A stretch of DNA of 50,226 nt from Roridomyces roridus (lineage: Eukaryota > Basidiomycota > Agaricomycetes > Agaricales > Mycenaceae), in NCBI GenBank assembly GCA_029378245.1, contig JARKIF010000213.1, forward strand, positions 1-50,226. Reading direction: 5' to 3'. How positions within the stretch are numbered: the first letter of the stretch is position 1; every line of letters begins with the position of its first letter. Shown in pieces: positions 23,013 through 33,407 of the stretch. The translations under genes and the position numbers were made by a program. The notes beneath the pieces were generated by a model, which searched no databases, was not told the DNA's origin, and saw only the letters and a list, made by a program, of their open reading frames with translations.

Positions 23013-24173
23013 GGCGGTGGCCCGACCTTGAGAATAAGCTCAGCCTGGAGTTTGATGGGTTGTACTTGGTCTGTTCTCGAGACCTCACAGAGTCGAGAGC
23101 AGCATGAAAATCCAGCGTCGTGGTCAGCGATTGAGGGGATGTCGGGATTGCTGACTTGACGGCGGCGTTTGATCCGTCGCGAAGTCTCTTTCCGTTCAAC
23201 CACTCACACAGGCCCTAAATAAATTCCTGTGGACTCAAATAGAGACGAGCCGACAAAATTATCCTCAAACACTGTTTCCTTTGCTCTGTGACTTGTAATC
23301 CTGACCACGCAGCCGTAGACCCCACTACGCGCCTCAGGGAGCTTCTCATTGCTGCAGACCACCGCTTCTGTCTGCAAACATAAAACTAGGGTTGACCCCC
23401 TTCATGTGAATCGCATCTTACCTGTCGAGCCCTTTTCTATGCGTTACTCCCACTCGAGAACAATATCACCCTACCATCCCGTCTTCCCAATTGACTCGGA
23501 TTCGCTGACAAGGTTCAGACCGTTTCTCCTCGACGTAGGCTGCCAATATTTGTTCGAAACAAGGTGAGGCTTAGCGCAGTGGACTCTTTGGGCAGCAAAG
23601 CCGCTGTCTGGGATCTGCACACAACTCCGACTCGGATTCCAACAGCTCGCAGCCACCCTTCAAACGTGCCAAGGCGTGCATGTACGTGCTCAGCCCTCGA
23701 ATCTGCACCCCCGATCTACGCAGGAAAGTCCCGTACATCCGATTTCACTGTATCGCGCGCATCGTAAGGCAAATGACGCTCTTACCGGTCCACCTGAGGC
23801 CCAGCGGGCGCCGAAAAAAAACAGAAGAGGCCATCAAGGACCATTCACAGCTCGTCGGAGTCAAAATGGACCCACAAGACCAAGACCAACGGGAAGGGAT
23901 CGATCGTCTAGCCTGACGTACATGCCTTGCAGGGCTGCAGACCCAGGCAGGCGGCGTCGGACCGCCGCAGCCCACCCCGGATCGTTCGCCGCCGGTAAGT
24001 CATGGCAAAAGAGGTCAGGGAGATCGAATAAATTATAGACAGGTCCACATCTGTAACTACAGACGAAATACAAGGAGTCTTGAGTGAGATATGTGCAAGG
24101 TTGTCCGATAAAATACAAGGGGGGAGGCTAGTAAGAGATGCATGAGAGACTGAAGAAGAGGCAAGGGGGTGGA
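23013..24173. other. Intergenic region with no recognised gene
   Basis: About 1.16 kb between the recyclin gene start and the 3' end of the HPt protein gene. Open frames here are short, basic-rich and unlike any family I know. No tRNA A/B boxes or repeats were recognised. It presumably holds the RCY1 promoter and the 3' UTR of the HPt gene. Confidence 0.5.
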
Positions 24174-24889
24174 CTAGGAATGTGTACTCGCAGCAACGAC
24201 GGTGGAAATAGAAGCTCTGGGCGTGTCCTCGCCTTGCTCGGAAGCAGGTGGTGTTGGTGTTCGTCTCGCCGGTTTGTTGGATGGGGGAGGAGGGGGTTCC
24301 GCGTCGTCCGTCGTGGAGTCTGCCGATTCTGAACGCGGTCTCTCGTCTTCCTCATCGAAACTCTCCCCATGCTCGCTATACCAATTCGTCAACCACGTCT
24401 GGGCCTCGTCGAACTCGCGTTTGATTTGCTCCAGCAGCCCGCCAATCTTGTCCAAAGCGTCGGTCGTGGTTTTATCCGACGACGCGTCGGCCCTGGCCAG
24501 CGCAATGGCATCCTGGCCCACTTCCTCAATCTTCTCGCAACCTTGAGCGACGCGCCCAACGCCAAGGGACGCACTCGAGCCCACGAGAAAATGTGCCAGG
24601 TCAGCGAGTTGTCGGAGATCGCCAGAGAAGAGGGCGGCTTGCATCCCCGCAAAAGCGGTGGGAACTTGGCGAAAATACGTGTTGACCATGTCCTTGGAGT
24701 ACGTGAACGAGTCGTCGTCGTCCAATTCGAGGATTTGGTTGAACGCGGAGGCTTGTATGGGACATGACGCGTCCAAGTCGACGAGCTTGTGTGGCTGAAT
24801 GGGAGGAGTGCATAACGAATAAAGAGATGCGCACCATTCGAGTTGGATGTGGCTGAGAGTGAGGACTGATCGGGTTCAATGACCTGCAT
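24174..24889 (-). CDS. Divergent histidine-phosphotransfer (HPt) protein with long acidic/proline-rich tail
   Basis: YPD1-like four-helix HPt domain: FNQILELDDDDSFTYSKDMV, then helix 3 with the phospho-accepting His in LAHFLVGSSASLGVGRV, then GLLEQIKREFDEAQTWL. The residue three after the His is Val, where YPD1 proteins normally have Lys (HFLKGSS), as in the canonical copy at 25627-26278. A disordered tail of about 70 residues follows, with DEEDERPRSES and a PPPPP run. The phosphorelay role is inferred. The start is uncertain: the likely first exon starts at the ATG at 24889, but splicing at the visible donor does not keep the frame into LVDLDASCP, so one base may be wrong or another donor is used. 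Confidence 0.75.
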
Positions 24890-25626
24890 AACTTTTCGTC
24901 TGCAGTTAAATGGGGTCGAATTTTTTAGAGAGAGGCACGACAATGCAACGAGGATAGGCTACAATTACAGGGACCTACTACCAGTTCTGGCAAGACCGAA
25001 AGAACGACACGATTGACAGAAAAGTTGATGATGTCATAGGTAAGCTTTAGAATTGCTGCCGTACCTGATCCTGATCGAGGTCCTTTTGCCCAATGCAACC
25101 AGAAAACCCTTCAAAAGGCCAACAGACCTTCATTTGAACTCGAAACCCTTCAAATCCACTAAGGAGCCTTCAAATTTATAAGCATATTGCCAAAAAAAAA
25201 TCAACTGCAAATTTGGGGGCAGTGGTTTTTCACTGTTTTCACCCTTTGTACCGATATGGGCCATGGCCCTGAACCTGCCAGATTCTCGCATTTCACAACA
25301 GAAACCCAGAAGAAGGATTACAAAACATCCAGAGACCGTAAACAAAGGAGCATTTTTCAGCGTAATGTAACAGATATTATATCCGCGGAACGAGATTATG
25401 TAGGAGCAGCAACGATTGGGAAAAAAAATACAGCGCGTGAGCTGGAGGGCGTGAATGAGATGTAGTACAATTCGATCTAGGCCCGGTGCCGTCTACTCTC
25501 GACTTTTTTCGGCCGGCAGGAAGCGTTCGTGTAGTGGACACGCGACGGGGGATCGGTGGAATCGCAGGCAGCAGAGGTGCAGCGGCGCGTGGTCGAGGGT
25601 CAACGGGGGCCGGGCAACGGCCGTGC
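24890..25626. other. Intergenic region between the two HPt genes
   Basis: About 740 bp, A/T-richer than its surroundings, containing three CCTTCAAA-type repeats at 25105-25175 and poly-A stretches. No gene recognised. It should hold the promoter of the divergent HPt gene and the 3' UTR of the canonical one. Confidence 0.45.
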
Positions 25627-26278
25627 TCACGGCTCGGGCTCATCGAAAGCTTGGTTCCTATCGGCGTAGTACTTTCTCAGCCATTTCTCAGCTAAGGCGT
25701 ACTCGGTGTTGGCCTCTGTGATGAGCAGCTCGATCCGCGAGAGGGCGTCGTCGGGTGTAATATCCTTTTTCGCCTCCTCGTCCCGCAGCTCGCCGTAGTG
25801 CTGTATCTTCTCGCATGCAGATTGCACCTTGGAGATCCCGAGGGCCGCGGATGAGCCCTTGAGAAAATGGCCCAGCTCGGACAGCTTCGGGTGGTCCTTT
25901 TCCGTCCTTTTCGACGGCGATTGAGGATTGCAGTAGGAGGAGAGCCAGCGAGGACGTACAGAGCTTCATTCATGCTCTCAAACGTTGTCGGTGCCTGCGA
26001 AAAGTATGCCTCGACCATCTCCTTTGAAAAGTCGTATGTGTCGCCATCGTCGAGCTCTAGGATCTGATTGAAAATATCGAGATTCACTGGCTAGGGCAGA
26101 GAGGTCACTCGGAGGGTCCGAAAAGCGATAAAGCAGATACCTCTGAAGGGGCATCGGACTCGGGCTCGACTTCGGGAGCAGCGTCTGGCTCCTCTTTGGG
26201 CGAATCGTCCGACTTGGCCTTGGGCTCTGGTGGATCATGGACGGGGTCCGGCTTGGATGGGGAAGGGTCAGAGGCCAT
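25627..26278 (-). CDS. YPD1: Canonical YPD1-type HPt phosphorelay protein
   Basis: Three exons give 182 residues. A Pro/Glu/Asp-rich leader of about 46 residues is followed by DIFNQILELDDGDTYDFSKEMV, then LGHFLKGSSAALGISKVQ with the phospho-accepting His and conserved Lys, and ACEKIQHYG. Introns are 26091-26140 and 25907-25959. YPD1 takes phosphate from hybrid histidine kinases and passes it to Ssk1- and Skn7-type response regulators, controlling the HOG stress pathway. The gene lies next to a diverged paralogue on the same strand, which points to a tandem duplication. Confidence 0.93.
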
Positions 26279-27004
26279 GGAAGCTCAAGATAGTAGGCCC
26301 GGAGAGACCTAGTAATACATGACGTACATGCCAACATCCACGCGACACATCTTTCCGTTTCCGTAACGAATGGTTGCAAATCAAATCTACGGCTGAGGAC
26401 TCAGCGGAGGCTTTCTACTGAAGGAGGGAGAGAAGGTGCTCGGTCCGATCTTCCAGGCTTGAACGTTCTTGAACCTTGTCCACCCGCCCGCCGGCGCGGA
26501 CGTTTTCGTCAATCCTCGCTCAGTTTAGGTCTGCTAGAACGCGTGAAGCGTCAGCCGATTGCAAACTCAAGAAGACTTTGCTACTCGTGACTTTGTTCTT
26601 GGTCGTTGTGCCAGCTCAACGCCTGTGGTGGTTGTGTCACATGCAACTGCTTCGCAAGCCGACGCCGGCGGCCACACTACCTTCTCTTCTGCTGAGGAAC
26701 TGCCGTTACGCCCGACTACTACGACCGCCCTTCCAACCCTCAGTCGGTGTAGCGATTTCTTGCTTGAGAATTTCTTCGTGGTTCGGTCCTGGTCTCGTGC
26801 GGACACTTGCACATGGCGGCATTCAGCATTTTACCTCAGCTCGCCCAAATAATCCATTTTTCGTTGCCTACGACGCGCTTCCTCTATGCCCTTGTGATTC
26901 GTCCGATGATTCCCCCGTCTTCTCTTCTACGCAGAATTGTCTGAACGTATAAATGGGACCGGGACCGACGCCCTCTCCTTGCGGTTCAGCCCACCAGCAC
27001 CGAC
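26279..27004. other. Divergent intergenic region between YPD1 and the GH3 gene
   Basis: About 725 bp. An open frame at 26476-26952 exists but has no recognisable domain. The region probably carries both promoters. Near the GH3 end a TATA element is visible (separate entry). Confidence 0.45.
26948..26954 (+). promoter_or_regulatory. TATA box of the GH3 beta-xylosidase gene
   Basis: TATAAAT starts 57 bp before the ATG at 27005. It is a good match to a TATA box and is consistent with a strongly regulated secreted-enzyme gene, with a short 5' leader. Confidence 0.5.
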
Positions 27005-29948
27005 ATGCTCACCCCACTGTTCGTAGCCCTAGCTCTCCTCTTTGCCTCGCCCACTTGGGCCCAGCAGCAGTTTCCCGACTGCGTAAATGGTCCCTTGGCG
27101 AATACAACCGTCTGCGACACGAGCGCCACCCCCACCGCACGCGCCAAGGCTCTCGTTGCCATGTTCACAACCGCCGAGATGATCAGCAACACGGATAATG
27201 GGACTCCAGGTGTTCCTCGCTTGGGCCTTCCGCCGTATCAATGGTGGTCCGAGGCTTTGGTATGGCCCATTAAGAGGCTATGTTCGAATACCTAATTTTT
27301 CCAATAGCACGGCGTTGCGGGCAGCCCTGGCGTCTTCTTTGCTTCTTCGGGCAATTTCAGTTCCGCAACGAGTTTCCCTGGTCCGATTTTGATGAGTGGT
27401 ACGTTTTTTTCTTCTTTTTTTTCATCTCCACAAGCTCACCTGACATGTTTTCCAGCGGCGTTCGACGATGAGTTGATCAAAGAGGTGGCAACTGTGGTTA
27501 GTACAGAGGCAAGAGCGTTCGACAACGCAGGCAGGTATGTATTCCGCATTGATGATTTTAAGCCAAGTTGATGGGAGTTACCTAGGGCTGGCTTGGACTT
27601 CTTCACGCCGAACATTAACCGTTCGTATTCCTGTATTGCAAGCAAATTGCAAGAAGTGGTTGTGCTCAATGTTAGTTCTAGCTTTCCGTGATCCTCGGTA
27701 AGCATCAATCCATTCCACTTGGTTTCCCTCCTCAATTTTGCAGCTGGGGCCGTGGCCAAGGTGAAAATCTCTCACACCCAACCCTTCATCTCTAACTCGA
27801 CTGCCAGAAACCCCTGGCGAAGATCCTTTCCGTGGAGCACAATACGTTTTTAATCTTATCCAGGGTCTGCAAGGCGGCATCGATCCGGCTACGTTCAAGA
27901 TCGTCGCCGACTGCAAGCACTGGGCAGGGTACGACCTTGAGAACTGGGAAGGCAACTCGCGGCACTCGTTCAACGCGGTCATTTCGCAGCAAGATTTGAG
28001 CGAATATTATTTGCCATCGTTCCAGGTGCGTTTTTTTTCGTGCTGAGATGAGATGGACGACTCATTTAGCATGCAGAGCTGTGTCAGAGATGCCAAAGTT
28101 GGTTCTGTAATGTGTTCATACAATGCCGTGAATGGGATACCATCCTGCGCAAACACATTCTTGTTGCAAACAATTCTTCGCGATACGTGGGGCTTCGATC
28201 AAGACCGATGGGTAAGCCCGTTTTCCCTCAAACACATACATTGGATTGAAGCTTGCAACGCAGGTAACGAGTGACTGCGACGCTATTAGTGAGTTGTTTT
28301 ACAATACCGTGATGGTATATTGATTTGTTTGCCCAGGCGACTTGTTAGTTACCCTTGTTTGTCCCTCCCATCACTAACTCCTTCCAGCATCAACCACAAC
28401 TACGTCGCAGACTTACCGCATGCCGCAGCCGCGGGAATTCTGGCGGGCACGGATGTCGACTGTGGATCGACGTACGGCGATAATCTCCAAGCGGCCTTGA
28501 CCATGGGCTTGCTCAATGAAACTGATATCTCTGCATCTTTGACCAGGCTTTATTCAAGTCTTGTTCGGCAGGTCCCTCCTCTTGGCATTCAGCGTTGGAC
28601 TTACCGTGCGCTAGTCTCGGCTACTTTGATCCTGCGGCCTCTCAGCCGTATAGGCAGCTGGGTTGGACAGATGTCAATACCCCGAGTGCCCAGAATTTGG
28701 CGTACCAGGCCGCTGTGGAAGGCCTGACCTTGCTCAAGAACGACGGAACACTCCCGCTCTCAAAATCCATCAAGAAGCTCGCGCTCATTGGACCTTGGGC
28801 AAATGCAACGACATCGATGCAAGGTGATATCCGATTTTATCAAAAACCAGAATTCAAACTTATTTCGATCCAGGCAACTACGCGGGCGTTGCACCCTTCT
28901 TGATCAGTCCGTTGATGGCAGCTCAGACTGCGGGATTCTCAGCGACCTACTCGGAGGGGACGACGATCGACACCACAGACACCAGTGGTTTCGCGGCCGC
29001 CATCGCTGCAGGGCAGGCTGCCGACGCTATCATCTTTCTTGGTGGCATCGACAACAGCGTGGAAGCGGAAGGAAACGACCGCACAGCAATAGACTATCCA
29101 GGAAATCAGCTTGACCTCGTTTCTCAGCTATCTGCTTTGGGCAAGCCACTCGTCGTGGTCCAGTTTGGAGGCGGTCAAGTTGATGACGCCGCCCTCAAAA
29201 ACAACTCTGCGGTCAACTCGATCCTTTGGGCCGGTTATCCAGGTATTCCGCTCCCCTTAGTCTTGCAGAGTGATACTGAATAATTGATATAGGCCAGAGC
29301 GGCGGTACGGCTATCTTGGACGTTCTCAAAGGCAAGGTCTCCCCCGCCGGCCGTCTGGTGACGACGCAATATCCAGCGGACTACGTTAACGAGGTCCCAA
29401 TGACGGATATGAGTTTACGCGTAAGCTCATCGAATCCTGGCCGAACTTACAAGTGGTACTCGGGAGTCCCCACTTTTGAATTCGGCACTGGGCTTAGTTT
29501 CACCTCGTTTGCTCTCAACTTTGCCCCTGGCACGACCACGACGTACAGCATCCAGTCCCTCGTCGCCAACGGCAAATCGGCCGCGCACCTCGACCTCGCG
29601 GCGTTCGATACCTTCAGTGTCTCGGTGCACAATTCAGGCAAGGTCGCCTCTGACTTTGTATCGCTATTGTTCGTCAAGACGACGAATGCTGGGCCGGCGC
29701 CCTTCCCCAACAAGGTCCTTGTCTCGTACGCGCGAACCAAGGGCATTGCTCCAGGCCAGTCCGTGACAGCCCGTTTGGCGGTGACGCTCGGCAGTATCGC
29801 GCGTGTAGGCACGGACGGCAGCGCCTGGTTGTACCCTGGCGATTATTCACTTTTACTCGACGTGCCCACCGCCGTGACGCACAACTTCCGCTTGACGGGC
29901 AGTGCGGCTCAGATAACGCATTTCCCAGTCGACACGGAGTCGTCGTAA
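27005..29948 (+). CDS. Secreted GH3 exo-1,4-beta-xylosidase
   Basis: Fourteen exons give a 763-residue protein that starts with a signal peptide (LFVALALLFASPTWA). It removes xylose from the ends of xylo-oligosaccharides during hemicellulose decay. Motifs: FFTPNINPFRDPRWGRGQ then ETPGEDPFRGAQY, DCKHWAGYDLENW, the nucleophile region VTSDCDAI (first Asp), AGTDVDCGS, and a C-terminal FnIII-like domain (YKWYSGVPTFEFGTGLSFTSF). Introns: 27260-27307, 27399-27455, 27535-27585, 27621-27681, 27698-27743, 27761-27807, 28026-28076, 28212-28263, 28289-28336, 28344-28387, 28568-28614 (GC-AG), 28824-28873 and 29243-29292. Exons of 16, 17, 25 and 7 nt are required. The spliced length is an exact multiple of three. 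Confidence 0.93.
27682..27760 (+). other. Two consecutive microexons (16 and 17 nt) in the GH3 gene
   Basis: Exon 27682-27697 encodes the FRDPR part and exon 27744-27760 the WGRGQ part of the motif PFRDPRWGRGQETPGEDP. They are separated and flanked by introns of 61, 46 and 47 nt with GT/AG ends. Neither can be dropped without losing the conserved motif and the frame. Confidence 0.85.
28264..28343 (+). other. 25-nt and 7-nt microexons around the GH3 nucleophile
   Basis: Exon 28264-28288 carries VTSDCDAI with the nucleophile Asp. It is followed by intron 28289-28336, the 7-nt exon 28337-28343 (GCGACTT) and intron 28344-28387. Together they give DAISDFINHNY; omitting the 7-nt exon breaks the frame before AGTDVDCG. 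Confidence 0.75.
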
Positions 29949-30075
29949 ATTTGACCACAAAATTTGCACAAAATGTATTTTTTTACCTGGGGTTTGGAAT
30001 ATATCATGGATTGCTCTGGCGACGGAACATTTGGTGATGTGATGCTTGATCGGAACAATGATCCGTTTTCAACTC

Positions 30076-30124
30076 AGGAACCGGAAAATCTCAACTCAGG
30101 CTCTTACTTACTTGACGACATCCC
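30076..30124 (+). promoter_or_regulatory. Upstream block of F-box-like copy 3, shared with copy 1
   Basis: Contains GGAACCGGAAAATCTCA, ACTCAGGCTCT and ACATCCCC in the same order as 4712-4759 (other strand), 20-70 bp before the ATG. Confidence 0.5.
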
Positions 30125-30145
30125 CACTCGAAGAAGACTTACTCA

Positions 30146-31222
30146 ATGGCCCTCGTCGAGCTCCCCGCTGAGCTACTGATAGATTTTCCACAATATCTTC
30201 ACTCCCTCGAAGATCTCCTCTCCCTCTTCTCGACCTGCAGGACACTGTACAACGCATGCAGCAACCCTGATCCCAAAATTGTTCCTCGTCTGGCCGCGCA
30301 ATCTGGACGCGTATTCTTTCGTCCACACCCTCACTTTCTCATTCTCGCTACTGTGCGCCAGTTAGCGGATTGGGCAGTCCAAGCCGATGACCGACGCTAT
30401 CGGCTTGAAGTTGCCATTCACGGTGGCGTCGAAAAACTGCTCGAGTTGGCCCTCGACGTCGCGCAACTCACTATGGACGACATACGTCGGCTGTACACGT
30501 ACAAATGCGACGTGCTCAATCCGTTAAATCGCAAGCTGGACGTAGCTGCGGGGCCTTCGAGCAGCCCGTCACCTTTGACGGTGTGCAATGACCCCGAAAC
30601 GGCTTTGCTGTCGTGGGCCATCTACGGAGAGCTCTTTCACCACTCCTACGATCTATTGTTCCAACCGCTCCCCGAGTTCAAGCCATTGAGCAGTCTCATC
30701 CGGTACAAATGGTTCGTATACTGCATGCCGGACGCCAACAGCTTCCACTACATGCGTTTCACCAAGTCAGATATCCCGGCCTTCTTCAAGGAATACGACA
30801 AAGAAGACCGGTACCAACAGCTTAGCATGACGCAAGCCACCGAAAATTTTCTCGACCGCAAACTATGGCAAGATAAGCTGGGGTTCGTCGAGGACCAGCA
30901 GGCGCAGGTGCGCGATCTGTGCATCTCCTGTGTGATGCACATGGGCTGGAAGAGTTTGGAGATTCTCATGAAGGGAGGTCCAGAACGGCTGCGCGGGGAG
31001 GTGGAGCAGATGGCAGCGGGGATTCACAGGCTTTTGGCTCAAGGTCAAGAGAGCGCCGATCGAGAACTGCGCAAAGTCGTCGGAGATCCATGGTTGTACA
31101 CCGCATACATCTCTCTCGAACATGATCTTCATTTCACCCTCTGGTCCAGCTGGGGTGGCGACGAGGACGACGAAGAGTTGATGAAGGCCATTCGTAGTGT
31201 TCCAGCTGCTGTTGAATTTTGA
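30146..31222 (+). CDS. F-box-like protein, copy 3
   Basis: Intact, intronless 358-residue protein. It opens LVELPAELLIDFPQYLHSLE and follows copies 1 and 2 throughout, including RVFFRPHPHFLILAT, YDLLFQPLPEFKPLSS and CVMHMGWKSLEILMKGGPE. It ends LMKAIRSVPAAVEF, like the reconstructed end of copy 2. It sits about 24 kb from the other two, on the opposite strand, with both flanks recognisable: the upstream block shared with copy 1 and the downstream GGCGTCGTAGTGGTT shared with copy 2. This implies a segmental copy that included regulatory DNA, not a retrocopy, though the gene has no introns to test this. Function unknown beyond the F-box-like start. Confidence 0.82.
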   Translation: MALVELPAELLIDFPQYLHSLEDLLSLFSTCRTLYNACSNPDPKIVPRLAAQSGRVFFRPHPHFLILATVRQLADWAVQADDRRYRLEVAIHGGVEKLLELALDVAQLTMDDIRRLYTYKCDVLNPLNRKLDVAAGPSSSPSPLTVCNDPETALLSWAIYGELFHHSYDLLFQPLPEFKPLSSLIRYKWFVYCMPDANSFHYMRFTKSDIPAFFKEYDKEDRYQQLSMTQATENFLDRKLWQDKLGFVEDQQAQVRDLCISCVMHMGWKSLEILMKGGPERLRGEVEQMAAGIHRLLAQGQESADRELRKVVGDPWLYTAYISLEHDLHFTLWSSWGGDEDDEELMKAIRSVPAAVEF

Positions 31223-31369
31223 AGTGTTGTGGCGGCGTCGTAGTGGTTGGACCATTTCGTGGTTGTGTACCTTGTTCGAGAGCTGCCGATGCAAATACGC
31301 TCATAAAGCAAGAGAAACCCCTAGTCATTTGGCAGTAGATATCAGTGGTCCCATTGTCATCTTATTGAT

Positions 31370-33056
31370 TTAGATGATACCGTTGTCTCTCAACTGTACT
31401 ATCTGCTCAGCGCTATAACCAAGCTCCTCCATAACCTCGTCAGTGTGCTCTGAGAGCCACGGAGGCGGCCGCGTGACCTTCATCTTCTCTCCATTGTAAG
31501 AAACCGCTGGGGCGACCAGCTTGATCTTCCCTGCTCTCGGGTGCTCGACCTCTACTGTCACGCCCCGCGCCACAGCCTGCGGATGAGCGAATGTCTGGGA
31601 GATGTTGTTGATTGGACCGAATGGAACCCTATACGACGGGTGAGATGGTAGGACTGGAAGAACAATAGCGACGAACCCCAATCCCGTAAACCGTTCAAGC
31701 CAATAACTACGATCTTGCTGCATCAATGCATTCTCGACGATGTTTATGAGTTCCGTGCGATTCTTGACGCGTGCCTCGTTGTTTATGAAGCGCGGGTCCT
31801 GCGAAAGCATGGGTTGGTCCAGAACCTTCTCACATAGGATGCGGAATTGTTTATCGTTTCCAGCGCCAATCATGAGGAAACCGTCCTTGCAGGGGAAAAC
31901 TTGGTATGGTACGACGGAGGGGTGCGCGGTGCCGTGGCGGGTTGCCTCAGCGCCCGAAATGAGGTAGTTGGACGCGATATTGGCGAGGCCAGCGATCTAG
32001 AGCGGGTCAGGAAGAACAACCAACTATTCAAAGGGAACGTAGGTACCTGGGTTTCGAAGAGGTTGCAATCGATCCAGACCCCGACGCCCGTTTGTTGCCG
32101 GGAGAGCAGGGCGGCCATGATCGCACCGTGGGCGTAAAGACCCGTGGCAATGTCTGTAGCAGCAACACCGACTTTAGACGGAGGTCGATCGGGCTCTCCG
32201 GTGCTGCAAGTGACTCGGTACCGATTGATATGCTTGGAAACCTGGAGGACTCACATATGCATCAAGCCGGCTTCGGCCTCCACAATCACGTCGTATCCAG
32301 CAGCCGTGCGGTACGGTCCCGTCTGCCCATATCCTGAGAGAAGGTGCATGAGGAAAACGTCAGAGACGTCCCCACTCTCCGGAGATGTATCCTTGAGCAA
32401 ATATATTCCGAACAAACGCGGTGTGGCAAAAGATACATCTCCGAAGAAAGAGTGTAGAAAACTTACCAGTTATAGACGCGTAGATGAGACGTGGGTTGAT
32501 CTTCTGGCAATCCTCAAAGCCCAACCCCATAGTTTCAAGCTTGCCGGACACAAAATTTTCCACAAGCACGTCCGCCCGTTCTACGAGCTTTCGCATGATT
32601 GCGAGGCCTGCGGGTTGCTTGAAATTGACCTGCACGACCTCAGTACACTTCGATTCGATACTTGGTAGACTCACAGTCATTGAACGCTTGTTCCGATTGG
32701 AGGATAGGTAGTAAGCAGACTCGGGCGGCAAGTGGGACGATTTCGGCGGGGCGGAAGACAGAAGAGGGGCAGAGGGAGGATTCCATGTTCCTGAAGCCAG
32801 TTACTCAGTGCCGAAATACTGGCGGGGAGAGTTTACTTGTGTCGTCCCCCCTAGAGATTTCCTCCACTTTTATTACGTCTGCACCCAGGTCCCCTAGAAG
32901 CATCGTCGCTGTTGGCCCGGCAAGAACCCGCGTAAGATCGAGTATGCGGACACCCTTCAGCGGTGGGGGCATCCCTTTCGGAAGTGGGGCGGCACGTCGT
33001 GTCTCGTAGCGAACATGGCGAAAAGAGGCTTGGGATAGAACTGGACGTCGCAGCAT
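31370..33056 (-). CDS. Class III (CaiB/BaiF) CoA-transferase, SUGCT-like, mitochondrial
   Basis: Predicted to move CoA between dicarboxylic acids; the closest animal type is SUGCT (glutarate/succinate/HMG CoA-transferase). The start at 33056 gives an Arg-rich presequence ([20 protein letters not shown]) typical of mitochondrial import. Motifs: [77 protein letters not shown] and [19 protein letters not shown], with the conserved Asp of family III. The C-terminal half has [17 protein letters not shown] and [14 protein letters not shown]. Several 45-60 nt introns interrupt it (for example within 32650-32690, 32455-32350 and 32000-32050); not every boundary was fixed. It is divergent from the methyltransferase gene. 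Confidence 0.88.
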
Positions 33057-33407
33057 ATTCGGAAAGATTATAGCCGGAGAAGGGAACGGTTCATTGATGT
33101 GGCGGTGCACGTCGCCAATCGCGCCAAGGTCACGAGTAGGCAAATCACGGTGGCGTGACGGCTCGTGGGCCGTGTCGGTCCGGCCGGACATCCAATTGGG
33201 CACTTCCTTTGAGCTTTCTGGTTTCTTCTGAGAACTCTTGAATGGCTTCTAGACATGGCTGCTTTCATCGTTACGACTGCGACTCTGAATTGGCGCTGAA
33301 ACCTTGAGGCCTTACTAATTGGTCTGCAGGACCGCATATTGCCGCAAAAGCTAATCTCTTTATGGCGCCTCGTGCCCAACGGCACCCATTGCTTGACCAC
33401 AGTCCCC
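33057..33407. other. Divergent promoter region, CoA-transferase / FtsJ-like gene
   Basis: About 350 bp. Frames continue into it from both sides, so a short 5' exon of the plus-strand gene cannot be excluded. No other feature recognised. Confidence 0.4.

Noticed and set aside
23676..24038. Basic open frame in the 23-24 kb gap
   Set aside because: No recognisable motif and no splice context; composition looks like non-coding GC-rich DNA.
25105..25175. Three CCTTCAAA-like repeats between the HPt genes, considered as an operator cluster
   Set aside because: Irregular spacing, low complexity and no known factor; too weak to call.
26476..26952. A 158-codon open frame upstream of the GH3 gene
   Set aside because: It has no family similarity, an odd composition, and lies where the promoter and TATA box of the GH3 gene are expected.
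3569..31222. The three F-box-like copies considered as a transposon-carried gene
   Set aside because: No terminal repeats, target-site duplications or transposase remains were seen at their flanks; segmental duplication explains them.
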